Shown one piece after another: positions 1 to 8,839 of a DNA stretch of 64,000 nucleotides. Within the stretch, counting starts at the first letter, position 1. Every line of letters starts with the position of its first letter. Below the pieces are notes generated by a model. It saw only the letters and a program-made list of their open reading frames with translations. It searched no databases and was not told the DNA's origin. The position numbers and the translations under genes are program-made. The DNA comes from Streptomyces spiroverticillatus (lineage in GTDB: Bacteria; Actinomycetota; Actinomycetes; Streptomycetales; Streptomycetaceae): NCBI GenBank assembly GCA_014650415.1, contig BMUX01000017.1, forward strand, positions 1 to 64,000, given 5' to 3'.

Positions 1-348
1 TCCGCGTACAAGACCGAAGACGAGCAGGCCACCCTCTGCTACAAGGTCCTCTCCGCCCAGCAGGCCGTCATCAAGGACAACTCGGTGAACGGCTACACCG
101 TCAAGCCCTCCGACATCCCCGCCGACGCCGTCACCTCCTCCGGCTCCGGCCTCGACCCGCACATCTCCCCGACGTACGCGAAACTCCAGACCCACCGCGT
201 CGCCGAGAAGAACCACCTCGACCTCGCCGCCGTCGACAAGCTCGTCACCGAGAACACCGACAGTCGCACCCTCGGCTTCCTCGGCGAGCCCCGCGTCAAC
301 GTCCTCAAGCTCAACCTCGCCCTCAAGACCCTGGTGAACAAGGGCTGA
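1..348 (+). CDS. kdpC: KdpC, potassium-transporting ATPase subunit C (C-terminal part)
   Basis: The 5' end lies outside the window; 115 codons remain, in a frame open from base 1. KdpC is the single-span subunit that stabilises the KdpFABC high-affinity K+ pump at the membrane. The visible part carries the family's conserved C-terminal region: the IPADAVTSSGSGLDPHISP segment followed by a Q-x2-RVA stretch, then GFLGEPRVNVLKLNLAL at the end. The kdpE and kdpD genes follow on the same strand, so the rest of kdpFAB should lie just upstream. The identification is firm even though only about half the protein is present. Confidence 0.95.
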   Translation, partial: SAYKTEDEQATLCYKVLSAQQAVIKDNSVNGYTVKPSDIPADAVTSSGSGLDPHISPTYAKLQTHRVAEKNHLDLAAVDKLVTENTDSRTLGFLGEPRVNVLKLNLALKTLVNKG

Positions 349-443
349 TGGGCTTAGCAACCGCACCACGCGGCAGCGGGCGGGACCCCGTTCAGACAGG
401 GTCCCACCCACTGCCACCGTATCGACAGGAAGGCCGCACGCCG

Positions 444-1130
444 ATGAGTCGGGTGCTGGTGGTGGAGGACGACCCTCAACTCGTCCGGGCCCTCGTGATC
501 AACCTTCAGGCGCGGGAGTTCGGGGTCGACGCCGCCCCCGACGGCGCCAGCGCACTCCGTCTCGCGGCGGCGCGCCAGCCGGATGCGATCCTGCTCGATC
601 TCGGACTGCCCGACATGGACGGCATAGACGTGATCAAGGCGTTGCGCGCCTGGACCGGGGCACCCGTCCTCGTCCTCTCCGCGCGCCGCAGTTCGCCCGA
701 GAAGATAGAGGCCTTCGAGGCGGGGGCGGACGACTACCTCACCAAACCGTTCAGCATGGACGAGCTGCTGGCCAGGCTCCGGGCCTCCCTGCGCCGTACG
801 AACCCGGGCCGCGAGGCGCCCGAGGCGGCGGCGGTCGTCGACACCGGGGACTTCTCGGTGAACCTGGTGGCCAAGAAGGTGAGCCGGGGCGGCCGGGACA
901 TACGGCTCACGCCCACCGAGTGGCAGCTCCTCGAAATACTCATCTGCAACCCGGGCCGCCTCATCTCCCAGCGCCGCCTCCTCCAGGACGTCTGGGGCCC
1001 GGCCCACGCCAGGAACTCCAACTACCTCCGGGTCTACATGGCCCAGCTCCGGCGCAAGCTGGAACCCGACCCCTCCCACCCCCGGTATCTCATCACCGAA
1101 CCCGGCATGGGCTACCGCTTCGAGGCATGA
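444..1130 (+). CDS. kdpE: KdpE, OmpR-type response regulator
   Basis: A 228-residue response regulator, the usual KdpE length. The receiver domain (about 1-115) has the acidic pair D9/D10, phospho-acceptor D52 in LLDLGLPD and K101 in YLTKPF. The winged-helix DNA-binding domain (about 130-228) has the RLTPTEW and YLITEPGMGYRF signatures. I chose the ATG at 444 because it has a purine-rich AGGAAGG upstream and gives a proper receiver N-terminus; the frame stays open upstream to 348 but that stretch does not look like protein. It lies 95 bp after kdpC and 16 bp before kdpD. Its expected role is to activate kdpFABC under K+ limitation. The order regulator then kinase is the reverse of the E. coli kdpDE order. 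Confidence 0.95.
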   Translation: MSRVLVVEDDPQLVRALVINLQAREFGVDAAPDGASALRLAAARQPDAILLDLGLPDMDGIDVIKALRAWTGAPVLVLSARRSSPEKIEAFEAGADDYLTKPFSMDELLARLRASLRRTNPGREAPEAAAVVDTGDFSVNLVAKKVSRGGRDIRLTPTEWQLLEILICNPGRLISQRRLLQDVWGPAHARNSNYLRVYMAQLRRKLEPDPSHPRYLITEPGMGYRFEA

Positions 1131-1146
1131 GAGACACACGACAGCC

Positions 1147-3735
1147 ATGGGACGCGGCACACGCAGCGGAAGCGGCACACGCGGCAAACTCAGGATCTAC
1201 CTCGGTGCGGCACCGGGCGTCGGCAAGACGTACGCCATGCTCTCCGAGGCCCACCGCAGGGTCGAGCGCGGCACCGACTGCGTCGTCGCCTTCGTGGAGC
1301 ACCACAACCGCGCCCGTACGGAGACCATGCTGCACGGCCTGGAACAGGTCGAGCGGCGTGAACTCACCCACCGGGGTGCGGTGTTCACCGAGATGGACGT
1401 CGACGAGGTCCTGAGCCGCCGGCCCGTAGTCGCCCTCGTCGACGAGCTCGCCCACACCAATGTCCCCGGCTCGCGCAACGCCAAGCGCTGGCAGGACGTC
1501 GAGGAACTCCTCGCTGCCGGAATCGACGTCGTCTCCTCCCTCAACATCCAGCACCTGGAGTCCCTGGGCGACGTTGTCGAGTCGATAACGGGGGTGCGTC
1601 AGCGCGAGACCGTACCCGACGAAGTGGTCCGTCGTGCCGACCAGATCGAGCTGGTCGACATGTCGCCGCAGGCGCTGCGCCGCCGCATGGCCCACGGCAA
1701 CATCTACAAGCCCGACAAGATCGACGCGGCCCTCTCCAACTACTTCCGGCCCGGAAACCTCACCGCCCTGCGGGAGTTGGCGCTGCTGTGGACCGCCGAC
1801 CGGGTGGACGAGTACCTCCAGGAGTACCGGACCGACCATCAGGTCTCCACGATCTGGGGCTCGCGCGAGCGGATCGTCGTCGGTCTGACCGGTGGGCCCG
1901 AGGGCCGTACTCTCGTACGTCGTGCCGTGCGGCTCGCCGAGAAAGGTGCGGGCGGCGAGGTCCTCGCCGTCTACATCGGCCGCAGCGACGGCCTCACCTC
2001 CGCCTCGCCCAAGGAACTCGCCGTCCAGCGCACCCTGGTGGAGGAACTCGGCGGCACCTTCCATCACGTCATCGGTGACGACATACCGGCCTCGCTGCTG
2101 GAGTTCGCGCGGGGTGTCAACGCCACGCAGATCGTGCTGGGGGTCAGTCGGCGAAGAAGCTGGCAGTACGTTCTGGGGCCCGGGGTGAGTTCCACCGTCG
2201 CCCGGGAGTCGGGGCCCGACCTCGACGTGCACATCGTCACCCACGACGAGGCCGGGGCGGGGCGCCGCCGTCCGCTGCCGGCCGCGCGCGGTGCCCGGCT
2301 CGGCCGCCACCGCACCCTGTGGGGGTGGCTCACCGGCCTCGGCGGACCGGTCCTCCTCACCCTGCTCCTGAGCACGTTCGCGCCCGAAGTCGGCCTGGCG
2401 AACGACATGTTGCTGTATCTGTCCGTGACGATCGCCGCCGCCCTGCTCGGCGGACTGCTGCCCGCGCTCGCCTCGGCGGTCGTCGGCTCGCTCCTGCTCA
2501 ACTGGTTCTTCACGCCGCCCGTCGGGCAGCTGACCATCAGCGACCCCAAGAACATCGTCGCCCTCGCGGTCTTCGTGACGATCGCCTTCGCGGTGGCCTC
2601 CGTCGTGGACCTCGCCGCCCGCCGCACCCACCAGGCCGCCCGGCTGCGCGCCGAGTCCGAGATCCTCTCCTTCCTCGCGGGCAGCGTCCTGCGCGGCGAG
2701 ACGACGCTCGACGCGCTGCTGGAGCGGGTGCGGGAGACCTTCGGGATGGAGTCCGTGGCCCTGCTGGAGCGGGAGAGCGACGTCGAGCCGTGGACCTGTG
2801 TCGGCAGCACCGGGCCCGCCCCCGTCGACCGTCCCGAGCTTGCCGACGTCGAGATGCCGGTCGGCGATCACCTCGCGCTCGCACTGTCCGGGCGGGTCCT
2901 CCCGGCCGAGGACCGGCGCGTCCTCGGTGCCTTCGCGGCGCAGGCCGTCGTCGTACTGGACCGTCAGCGTCTGGTCGGTCAGGCCGAGGACGCCCGGCGG
3001 CTCGCCCAGGACAACAAGATCCGCACTTCCCTGCTCGCCGCCGTCAGCCACGACCTGCGCACCCCGCTCGCCGCCATCAAGGCCGCCGTCACGTCCCTGC
3101 GCTCCGACGACATCGCCTGGTCGGCGTCGGACGAGGCGGAACTCCTCGCGGGCATCGAGGCGGGTGCCGACCGACTCGACCACCTCGTAGGGAACCTCCT
3201 GGACATGTCCCGGCTCCAGACCGGGACCGTCACCCCGCTCGTCCGCACCATCGACCTGGACGAAGTCGTCCCGATGGCGCTCGTCGGCATCCCCGACGAC
3301 AGCGTCCTCCTCGACATCCCGGAAACCCTGCCCATGGTCCGGGCGGACAAGGGGCTGCTGGAGCGGGTCGTCGCGAACGTCGTCGAGAACGCCGTCAAGT
3401 ACAGCCCCGAGGACACCCCCGTCCTGGTCGCCGCGAGCGCGCTGGCCGACCGGGTCGAACTCCGCGTGACCGACCGGGGTCCCGGCGTCCCCGACGAGGC
3501 GAAGGACCGTATCTTCGAGGCTTTCCAGCGGTACGGGGACTCCCCGCGCGGCGCCGGAGTCGGCCTCGGTCTCGCGGTCGCCCGGGGCTTCGTCGAGGCG
3601 ATGGACGGCACCCTCGCCGCCGAGGACACGCCCGGCGGGGGCCTCACCATGGTCCTCACCCTGCGCACCGAGTCCGGCTTTCCCGTCTCCCTCGCCCCTG
3701 TGGCGGAGGGGCCGCCTCCGCCCCTTTCCCTGTAG
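1147..3735 (+). CDS. kdpD: KdpD, potassium-sensing histidine kinase
   Basis: An 862-residue membrane sensor kinase. Domains in order: N-terminal KdpD domain with the P-loop GAAPGVGKT (20-28) and VDELAHTN; a universal-stress-like domain (about 240-370); a DUF4118 segment with closely spaced membrane spans (about 398-495); a GAF-like region; a HisKA domain with phospho-acceptor H635 in SHDLRTP; and a HATPase domain with an N-box near 744 (NVVENAVKYSP) and a GLGLAVARGF motif. It would autophosphorylate on H635 and pass phosphate to KdpE at D52. It sits 16 bp after kdpE, so the two are probably co-transcribed. The domain set is complete and no defect is visible. Confidence 0.95.
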   Translation: MGRGTRSGSGTRGKLRIYLGAAPGVGKTYAMLSEAHRRVERGTDCVVAFVEHHNRARTETMLHGLEQVERRELTHRGAVFTEMDVDEVLSRRPVVALVDELAHTNVPGSRNAKRWQDVEELLAAGIDVVSSLNIQHLESLGDVVESITGVRQRETVPDEVVRRADQIELVDMSPQALRRRMAHGNIYKPDKIDAALSNYFRPGNLTALRELALLWTADRVDEYLQEYRTDHQVSTIWGSRERIVVGLTGGPEGRTLVRRAVRLAEKGAGGEVLAVYIGRSDGLTSASPKELAVQRTLVEELGGTFHHVIGDDIPASLLEFARGVNATQIVLGVSRRRSWQYVLGPGVSSTVARESGPDLDVHIVTHDEAGAGRRRPLPAARGARLGRHRTLWGWLTGLGGPVLLTLLLSTFAPEVGLANDMLLYLSVTIAAALLGGLLPALASAVVGSLLLNWFFTPPVGQLTISDPKNIVALAVFVTIAFAVASVVDLAARRTHQAARLRAESEILSFLAGSVLRGETTLDALLERVRETFGMESVALLERESDVEPWTCVGSTGPAPVDRPELADVEMPVGDHLALALSGRVLPAEDRRVLGAFAAQAVVVLDRQRLVGQAEDARRLAQDNKIRTSLLAAVSHDLRTPLAAIKAAVTSLRSDDIAWSASDEAELLAGIEAGADRLDHLVGNLLDMSRLQTGTVTPLVRTIDLDEVVPMALVGIPDDSVLLDIPETLPMVRADKGLLERVVANVVENAVKYSPEDTPVLVAASALADRVELRVTDRGPGVPDEAKDRIFEAFQRYGDSPRGAGVGLGLAVARGFVEAMDGTLAAEDTPGGGLTMVLTLRTESGFPVSLAPVAEGPPPPLSL

Positions 3736-4006
3736 CCCTCTTGGGCGGCGGGGCCGCCCCCCGGGGGCGGGACGGGCGGGCAAGGGGGCGGCCCCTCCCG
3801 CTCCCGGCCCGCCAGGGTGCCGCCCCCGCCCACACCTTGCACGCGGGGTGCGCTTGGCCCGGGGCCCACGGGGCGCTTCCCGGTACCGGGCAGGTGAAGC
3901 TCCGGCCCGCTGGGCCATGGGGTCCCCAGCCCCGCCCCTTCACCTAAACCCGCGGGGGCAATTGCACGGTTCCGTGCGGGTGCGTCGTGGCTGGGCGCGC
4001 AGTTCC

Positions 4007-4163
4007 CCGCGCCCCTGAAGGGGCGCGGTAGAGCAAGCGGCCCGCACGGGAAGGGCGCGCCCGCGCGGCGGAGCCGCACGTCGGCACACCCCCGCGCCCC
4101 TGAAGAGGCGCGCCCGCGGGGTGGAGCCGTAAGTGCAGCACAGCCCCGCGCCCCTTCAGGGGC
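4007..4163. repeat. Three copies of a streptomycete palindrome in the 603-bp gap after kdpD
   Basis: The gap 3736-4338 has no convincing gene. It is very GC-rich, opening with G/C runs that could form a kdpD terminator. It holds three versions of the palindrome CGCGCCCCTGAAGGGGCGCG: a perfect one at 4007-4028 (10-bp arms, preceded by GCGCAGTTCC), an imperfect one near 4092-4112, and a shorter inverted one near 4144-4163. This sequence family is common between genes in Streptomyces, usually near gene ends. As RNA it would form a stable hairpin in either direction, so a terminator or mRNA-stabilising role is plausible but not shown. Confidence 0.6.
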
Positions 4164-4338
4164 ACAGCCGTGAGGCCCTGACCGGGGCGGCGGTCCGGCC
4201 CCGTCAAGCGGCCGTCAGAAGCGTGCACCGTGGCGTCAGAGCGCCGTCAACGGGCGCAGCCCTGCGCCCCGTAGCGGCAGAGGATTGCCGATCAGGGGGA
4301 GCGGACGGCCGTCCGCGCCGTGTGAGGTTGGAGGGCGC

Positions 4339-5904
4339 GTGTCCATCACCGCCGAAGAAGCGCGGAGTCCGGGCGTGGGGGCCCGGACCGAAGCGGACAC
4401 ACAGCGCGGGACGGTCGTGCGCGAGGTGGGACCCCCCGGCACCGAGCCACCAGGAAGGCCGGTGCCGGGCGGCCCGCAGCCCCAACGGCCGCGAATCGGG
4501 GCATGGTTGAGGACTCGTCGGGCGACGCTCCCGGCCCGTCTGCGACTGCTCCGTACAGCGGTCCTGGCACTGGCAGGCGCGCTGCTGATCCTCCTGGCCA
4601 CCGGCGGCCTCGCGCTCTCGTCCTCGCTGGAGGCCATCGCCGAGAGGCACGTTCCGCGCATCACGAGCGCCGCCGGGTTGAACCTGGCGCTCAACGACAT
4701 GGACGCCCAGGCCGCCAACACCCTCCTCGCCAGCGGCGACGCGGGCGCCGGACGCCTGGCCACTCCGTACCGCAAAGCCCTTGAGCTGTACGGCACTTCG
4801 AGGCGCACCATCAGCCGTGAGCTGCGCACGCTCGCCGTCGCCGCCGACGGCGACCCGCACGCCTCGCGGACCGTCGAGGCCCTCACCGAGAACTTCGCCC
4901 GCTACCAGGAGTTCATCGGCCGCGCCTTGGAGAACGACGGCCGCCCCGCCGGCAAGCAGCCCGCCCGCGACGACTACCACGCCGCCACCGAACTCCTCCG
5001 CACCCAACTCCTCCCTGAATCAAGGGAGTTGACCGACGTCAACAACCGCACCTACACCGCCGAGGTCACCTCCGCCCGGGACCGCATCACCGTCGAGTGC
5101 GCCGTCGCCCTCCTCCTCGGCGTCACCCTCCTCGCCCTCCTGGTCGGCCTCCAGCTCCACCTGGCCCGCCGCTTCCAGCGCATCCTCAACCCGCCCCTGC
5201 TGGCCGCCACCTTCGCCACGCTCCTCGCCCTGACCTTCGGCGGCCACGTCCTGCTCTCCTCCTCCGAGCAGTTGCGGATCGCCCGCCACGACGCCTTCGA
5301 CTCGGTCGTCGCCCTCTCCCGGGCGCGCGCCACCGCGTACGACCTGAACGCCGACGAGAGCCGCTACCTTCTGTTCGCCGATCGCCGGGACACGTACGAG
5401 TGCTCGTACTTCGCCAAGTCCCAGAACCTGTACGAGATTCGGGGCGCGACCTTCGGCACGTACAACAACGACCTCTCCCGCACCTGGGCCGCCTACCGCG
5501 CCGACCGCACCGACCTGCGCTTCGGCGGCGAGTTCCGGCGCGAGCTGGACAACATCACCTTCCCCGGCGAACGCGAGGCCGCCGAGCGCACGGTGGCGGC
5601 CTACGCCGTCTACCAGCGCGACGACCGCACCCTGCGCGCCCTGGTCGCCCAGGGCAAGGAGCGCGAGGCCGTCGCCTTCGGCATCGGCTGGCAGGAAGGT
5701 CAGTCCAACGCCCACTTCGGCGCCTGGACGACCGCCCTCGACCGGGCCATCGCCATCAACCGCACCCACTACGAACAGGCCACCGCCGAAGGGCGCTCCC
5801 TCCTGGCCGGCCCCCTCCTGCTCGCGGGCGGCACGCTCGTTGCAGCAGCGGCGCTGACCGTTCTCGGGCTGCGACCGCGGCTGAGGGGGTTCAGCAACCC
5901 GTGA
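4339..5904 (+). CDS. GlnX-like four-span membrane protein with two extracellular sensor-like domains
   Basis: A 521-residue protein with a Pro/Gly-rich N-terminus, then membrane spans at about 75-96, 253-275, 286-309 and 489-511. Two extracytoplasmic segments of about 155 and 180 residues lie between spans 1-2 and 3-4. This topology matches GlnX, the actinobacterial membrane protein that relays amino-acid sensing from the lipoprotein GlnH to kinase PknG. The nearby glutamine/glutamate-type importer (6154-8634) fits that role, but there is no pknG here. I prefer the GTG at 4339, which follows TTGGAGGGC, over a TTG 54 bp upstream. The gene converges on the importer with 249 bp between. The GlnX relation is an inference from topology and context. 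Confidence 0.55.
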   Translation: MSITAEEARSPGVGARTEADTQRGTVVREVGPPGTEPPGRPVPGGPQPQRPRIGAWLRTRRATLPARLRLLRTAVLALAGALLILLATGGLALSSSLEAIAERHVPRITSAAGLNLALNDMDAQAANTLLASGDAGAGRLATPYRKALELYGTSRRTISRELRTLAVAADGDPHASRTVEALTENFARYQEFIGRALENDGRPAGKQPARDDYHAATELLRTQLLPESRELTDVNNRTYTAEVTSARDRITVECAVALLLGVTLLALLVGLQLHLARRFQRILNPPLLAATFATLLALTFGGHVLLSSSEQLRIARHDAFDSVVALSRARATAYDLNADESRYLLFADRRDTYECSYFAKSQNLYEIRGATFGTYNNDLSRTWAAYRADRTDLRFGGEFRRELDNITFPGEREAAERTVAAYAVYQRDDRTLRALVAQGKEREAVAFGIGWQEGQSNAHFGAWTTALDRAIAINRTHYEQATAEGRSLLAGPLLLAGGTLVAAAALTVLGLRPRLRGFSNP

Positions 5905-6153
5905 CCACTCCAGGCTGATCTCCCGGGGGTACCCGGCGGAACGGTGGCCGTTGGCCTCGATCCACAGGCCCAGTGCCTGCGCCGTCGGCAGGACCGCGGC
6001 CATCGGGCCCCGGTGGGCGACCGTGGCGGCCGACTCCACCGTCCCTCGCTCTCGATCAGGCTCTCGGTGGACCGGGTCCCCGCTCCGGCCGGTCCGGCCG
6101 GGCGGGGACCCGCCGGTGAAGTGCTGTCTCCGGGTTGAGGGCCTCACACGGTG

Positions 6154-6984
6154 TCAGGGTCGAGCGCCGTCCGTACCGTCTTCCCCCGGACCGCCCAGCC
6201 CCGCCGCAGCCGGGTCGAGCACCCGGGCCAGGAAGGAGCGGGTGCGGGCGTGCGTCGGCGAGTCGATCACCTGTTCCGGCGGGCCCTCCTCGACGATGAC
6301 GCCGCCGTCCATGAAGACCACCCGGTCGGCGACCTCCCTCGCGAAGCTCATCTCGTGCGTGACGACGAGCATCGTCATGCCCTCGTCGGCCAGCGAGCGC
6401 ATCACCGCCAGCACGTCGCCGACCAGCTCCGGGTCGAGAGCGGAGGTCGGCTCGTCGAAGAGCATCAGCTGCGGGTCCATCGCCAACGCCCGTGCGATGG
6501 CGACGCGTTGCTGCTGCCCGCCGGAGAGCTTCGCCGGGTAGACGGCCTCCTTGTCGGTGAGGCCGACGCGGGCCAGCCGGTCCCGCCCGATGCGGGCCGC
6601 CTCCGCCTTGTCCCGTCCCAGCACGCGACGCTGAGGGAGCGTCAGATTTTCCAGGGCGGTCAGATGCGGGAAGAGGTTGAAGGACTGGAAGACCATGCCG
6701 ATGCCCCGACGCACCCGGTCGATGTCCACGTCCGGGTCGGTGACCTCGTCGCCCGCCACCCACACCGTGCCCGAGGTCGGCTCCTCCAGCAGGTTCACGC
6801 ACCGCAGCAGCGTCGACTTCCCGGACCCCGAGGGTCCGATGACGCACACCACTTCGCCGTACGCGACGCTGAAGTCGATGCCCGAGAGCACCTCCAGCGC
6901 CCCGAACGACTTGTGCAGGTCACGCACTTCGATCGCGGCCCCGTGCTCCTTGTCCTCCCTCGAAGACTTCTCCACCCCACTCAC
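6154..6984 (-). CDS. Polar amino acid ABC importer, ATP-binding subunit (GlnQ/GluA type)
   Basis: A 276-residue cytoplasmic ATPase with Walker A GPSGSGKST (50-58), Q-loop in MVFQSFNLFPHLT, signature LSGGQ (153-157), Walker B LMLFDEP (ending near 179) and switch histidine in VVTHEMSFA. The FQSFNLFPHLTALEN segment is typical of the glutamine/glutamate/histidine importer ATPases. The GTG start at 6984 overlaps the permease stop in a GTGA arrangement, implying translational coupling; a second GTG at 6975 is also possible. It is the last gene of a binding-protein, permease, ATPase operon. The substrate cannot be fixed from sequence; glutamate or glutamine is likeliest. Confidence 0.9.
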   Translation of the reverse strand: MSGVEKSSREDKEHGAAIEVRDLHKSFGALEVLSGIDFSVAYGEVVCVIGPSGSGKSTLLRCVNLLEEPTSGTVWVAGDEVTDPDVDIDRVRRGIGMVFQSFNLFPHLTALENLTLPQRRVLGRDKAEAARIGRDRLARVGLTDKEAVYPAKLSGGQQQRVAIARALAMDPQLMLFDEPTSALDPELVGDVLAVMRSLADEGMTMLVVTHEMSFAREVADRVVFMDGGVIVEEGPPEQVIDSPTHARTRSFLARVLDPAAAGLGGPGEDGTDGARP

Positions 6985-7820
6985 CTCGCCCTCGCCGTGC
7001 TCGCTTCGAGCCGCCGGACGAGATGGCCCAGCGGCAGGGTGATCACCAGGTAGCAGAGCCCGGCGATCAGGATCGGGGTCAGGCTGCGGTTCTGGTTCAG
7101 CGCGTCCCTGCCGAACTTCGCCAGCTCGTACTGCGACAGCGACAGCCCCAGCAGATACACCAGCGACGAATCCTTCGTCAGCAGGATCAACTCGTTGGTG
7201 AGCGGCGGCAGTACGATCCGCAGCGCCTGCGGGATGACGATCGACACCATCGCCCTGCCCTGCGACATCCCGAGCGAACGGGCCGCCTCCGTCTGCCCCT
7301 TGGGCACGGCGAGGATGCCCGCCCGGATCGTCTCCGCCATGTACGCGGCGCCCACCAGACCGAGGGCCAGCATGACCGTCACGTACTGGTTGAGCGACAC
7401 CTGGAAGGCCAGCGGTACGCCGAAGCCGAGCGCGATGAAGACCAGCAGCGCGGGCACCCCGCGGAAGAACTCGATGTACGCGACGGCCAGCCACCGGTAC
7501 GGCGGCACCTTCGACAGCCGCATCAGCGCGAGCAGCAGCCCGAGGGCCAGACCGAAGCCGAAGCCGAGCAGGGTGTACAGGACGGTGTTGACCAGCGCGG
7601 TGGTGATGATCTCGGGGAACTGGGCCTTGGCGACCTCGACGTCGAAGAAGGCGCGCCGGATCTCGCCCCAGTCGGCGGCCAGGGCGACCACGAGCACGAC
7701 GACGAGCAGTACGGCGTACTGAACACCCCGCACGACCCGGGTCCGTTGCCTTCGGGACATGGACTTGGACTTCGGTGCGGACTTGGGCGTGGGCGTGGGC
7801 GCGGACTTGGGCGTGGACAT
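6981..7820 (-). CDS. Polar amino acid ABC importer, permease (HisM/GlnP type)
   Basis: A 279-residue permease with about five to six spans and the EAA-loop sequence GQTEAARSLGMS typical of amino-acid permeases of the HisMQ class. Family signatures such as ALVNTVLYTLLGF, EFFRGVPALLVFI and TNELILLTKDSSLVYLLG are intact. The first 20 residues are an unusual repeat of Pro/Lys/Ser/Thr blocks, and a start at the internal Met21 is possible. Glutamate importers of actinobacteria often have two permeases; here there is one, so it would act as a homodimer. It starts 13 bp after the binding-protein gene and overlaps the ATPase gene by 4 bp. Confidence 0.9.
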   Translation of the reverse strand: MSTPKSAPTPTPKSAPKSKSMSRRQRTRVVRGVQYAVLLVVVLVVALAADWGEIRRAFFDVEVAKAQFPEIITTALVNTVLYTLLGFGFGLALGLLLALMRLSKVPPYRWLAVAYIEFFRGVPALLVFIALGFGVPLAFQVSLNQYVTVMLALGLVGAAYMAETIRAGILAVPKGQTEAARSLGMSQGRAMVSIVIPQALRIVLPPLTNELILLTKDSSLVYLLGLSLSQYELAKFGRDALNQNRSLTPILIAGLCYLVITLPLGHLVRRLEASTARAR

Positions 7821-7833
7821 CGGCGGAGGCCCC

Positions 7834-8634
7834 TCACTGCTTCTTGGGAGCGGCGGGGAACCACTTCTTGTAGATCGCGTCGTAACGACCGTCCGCCCGC
7901 GCCGCCTTGACCGCCTTGTCGATCTCTTGACGCAGGGCCGTGTTCCCGGTCTTCACCCCGATCCCGTACTTCTCGCCCGTGTCGAACTCGGCGGTGACGG
8001 CGGTGTCGGCGTTCTTTCGTACGTACTCGAAGAGCACGCCGTTGTCGTTGATCCCGGCGTCCACCTGCCCCGTCTTCACGGCGGTCAGCAGCAGCGCCAC
8101 GTCCTCGAACTGCACCGTCTCGACGCCCGCGCCGTTCTTCTTCGCGTACGTCTCACCGGTCGTCCCCTGCTGAACACCCAGCTTCTTCCCCTTCAGGCTC
8201 GCAAGGGAGGTGTAGGGCGACCCCTTCTTCGCGATCAGGGCCTGGGTGGCGTCGAAGTACGGCCCCGAGAAGTCGAGGTTCTGCTCGCGCACCGCGGTGA
8301 TGGTCATCCCGGCGGCCGCGAGGTCGCACTTGCCGGCGTTCAGGTCCTCGCCGGTCTGAATCCCCTCGAAGGGCGTGTCGACGATCTCCTGGGTGACGCC
8401 CAGCTCCTTGGCGACCAGATCGACGATGTCGACATCGAAGCCGACCACCTTGTTGTCCTTGCGGAACTGGAAGGGCTCGTACGGAAGATGGGTGCAGGTC
8501 GTGAGCTTGCCCTCCTTGACGAGGGCGACCCCGGACCCGCCGGAGCCGGTGTTCTTCGTACTCGTACAGCCGGTCGCTAAGACAACCACAGCGGTGACGG
8601 CAGTGACGAGGGGCAGCACGGTGCGAGCGGACAA
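7834..8634 (-). CDS. Amino acid ABC importer, substrate-binding lipoprotein; contains a TTA codon
   Basis: A 266-residue family-3 solute-binding protein with a lipoprotein signal peptide ending in a lipobox at Cys23 (LATGC). Family landmarks include YEPFQFRKDNKVVGFDVDIVDLVAKELG, the region around EGIQTGEDLNAGKCDLAAAGMTIT and DFSGPYF. The start is TTG at 8634, well placed after GGAGG. Leu19 in the signal peptide is encoded by TTA (8578-8580), the rare codon read by the bldA tRNA in Streptomyces, so translation of this operon's first gene may be limited to later growth. It heads the importer operon and is divergent from the gene at 8840 across a 205-bp gap with GTGCTGTG repeats near 8700. Confidence 0.9.
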   Translation of the reverse strand: MSARTVLPLVTAVTAVVVLATGCTSTKNTGSGGSGVALVKEGKLTTCTHLPYEPFQFRKDNKVVGFDVDIVDLVAKELGVTQEIVDTPFEGIQTGEDLNAGKCDLAAAGMTITAVREQNLDFSGPYFDATQALIAKKGSPYTSLASLKGKKLGVQQGTTGETYAKKNGAGVETVQFEDVALLLTAVKTGQVDAGINDNGVLFEYVRKNADTAVTAEFDTGEKYGIGVKTGNTALRQEIDKAVKAARADGRYDAIYKKWFPAAPKKQ

Positions 8635-8839
8635 AACGCCTCCAGACGAGAGGTTCGGCCGACACCCGGGGGCGGGCCTCACGGAATCGTGGTGCGGTTG
8701 CGGTGCTGTGGTGCTGTGGTGCTCCGGTGCGCGTGCGTTGCGCCGATCTTGCCATCGCGGGTGCCGGATGTCTCCACCAAGCACGTGCGGAGCCCGCCCC
8801 GGGCCCAGTAGCGTCGAGAGGGACGACGAGGAGGCGACC

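Noticed and set aside
1093..3918. A 941-codon minus-strand frame opposite kdpD
   Set aside because: KdpD is complete and unmistakable on the plus strand; the antisense frame has no recognisable domain.
5905..6153. Short open frames in the gap between the GlnX-like gene and the importer
   Set aside because: They lack ribosome-binding sites and codon bias; the gap is more simply a convergent terminator region.
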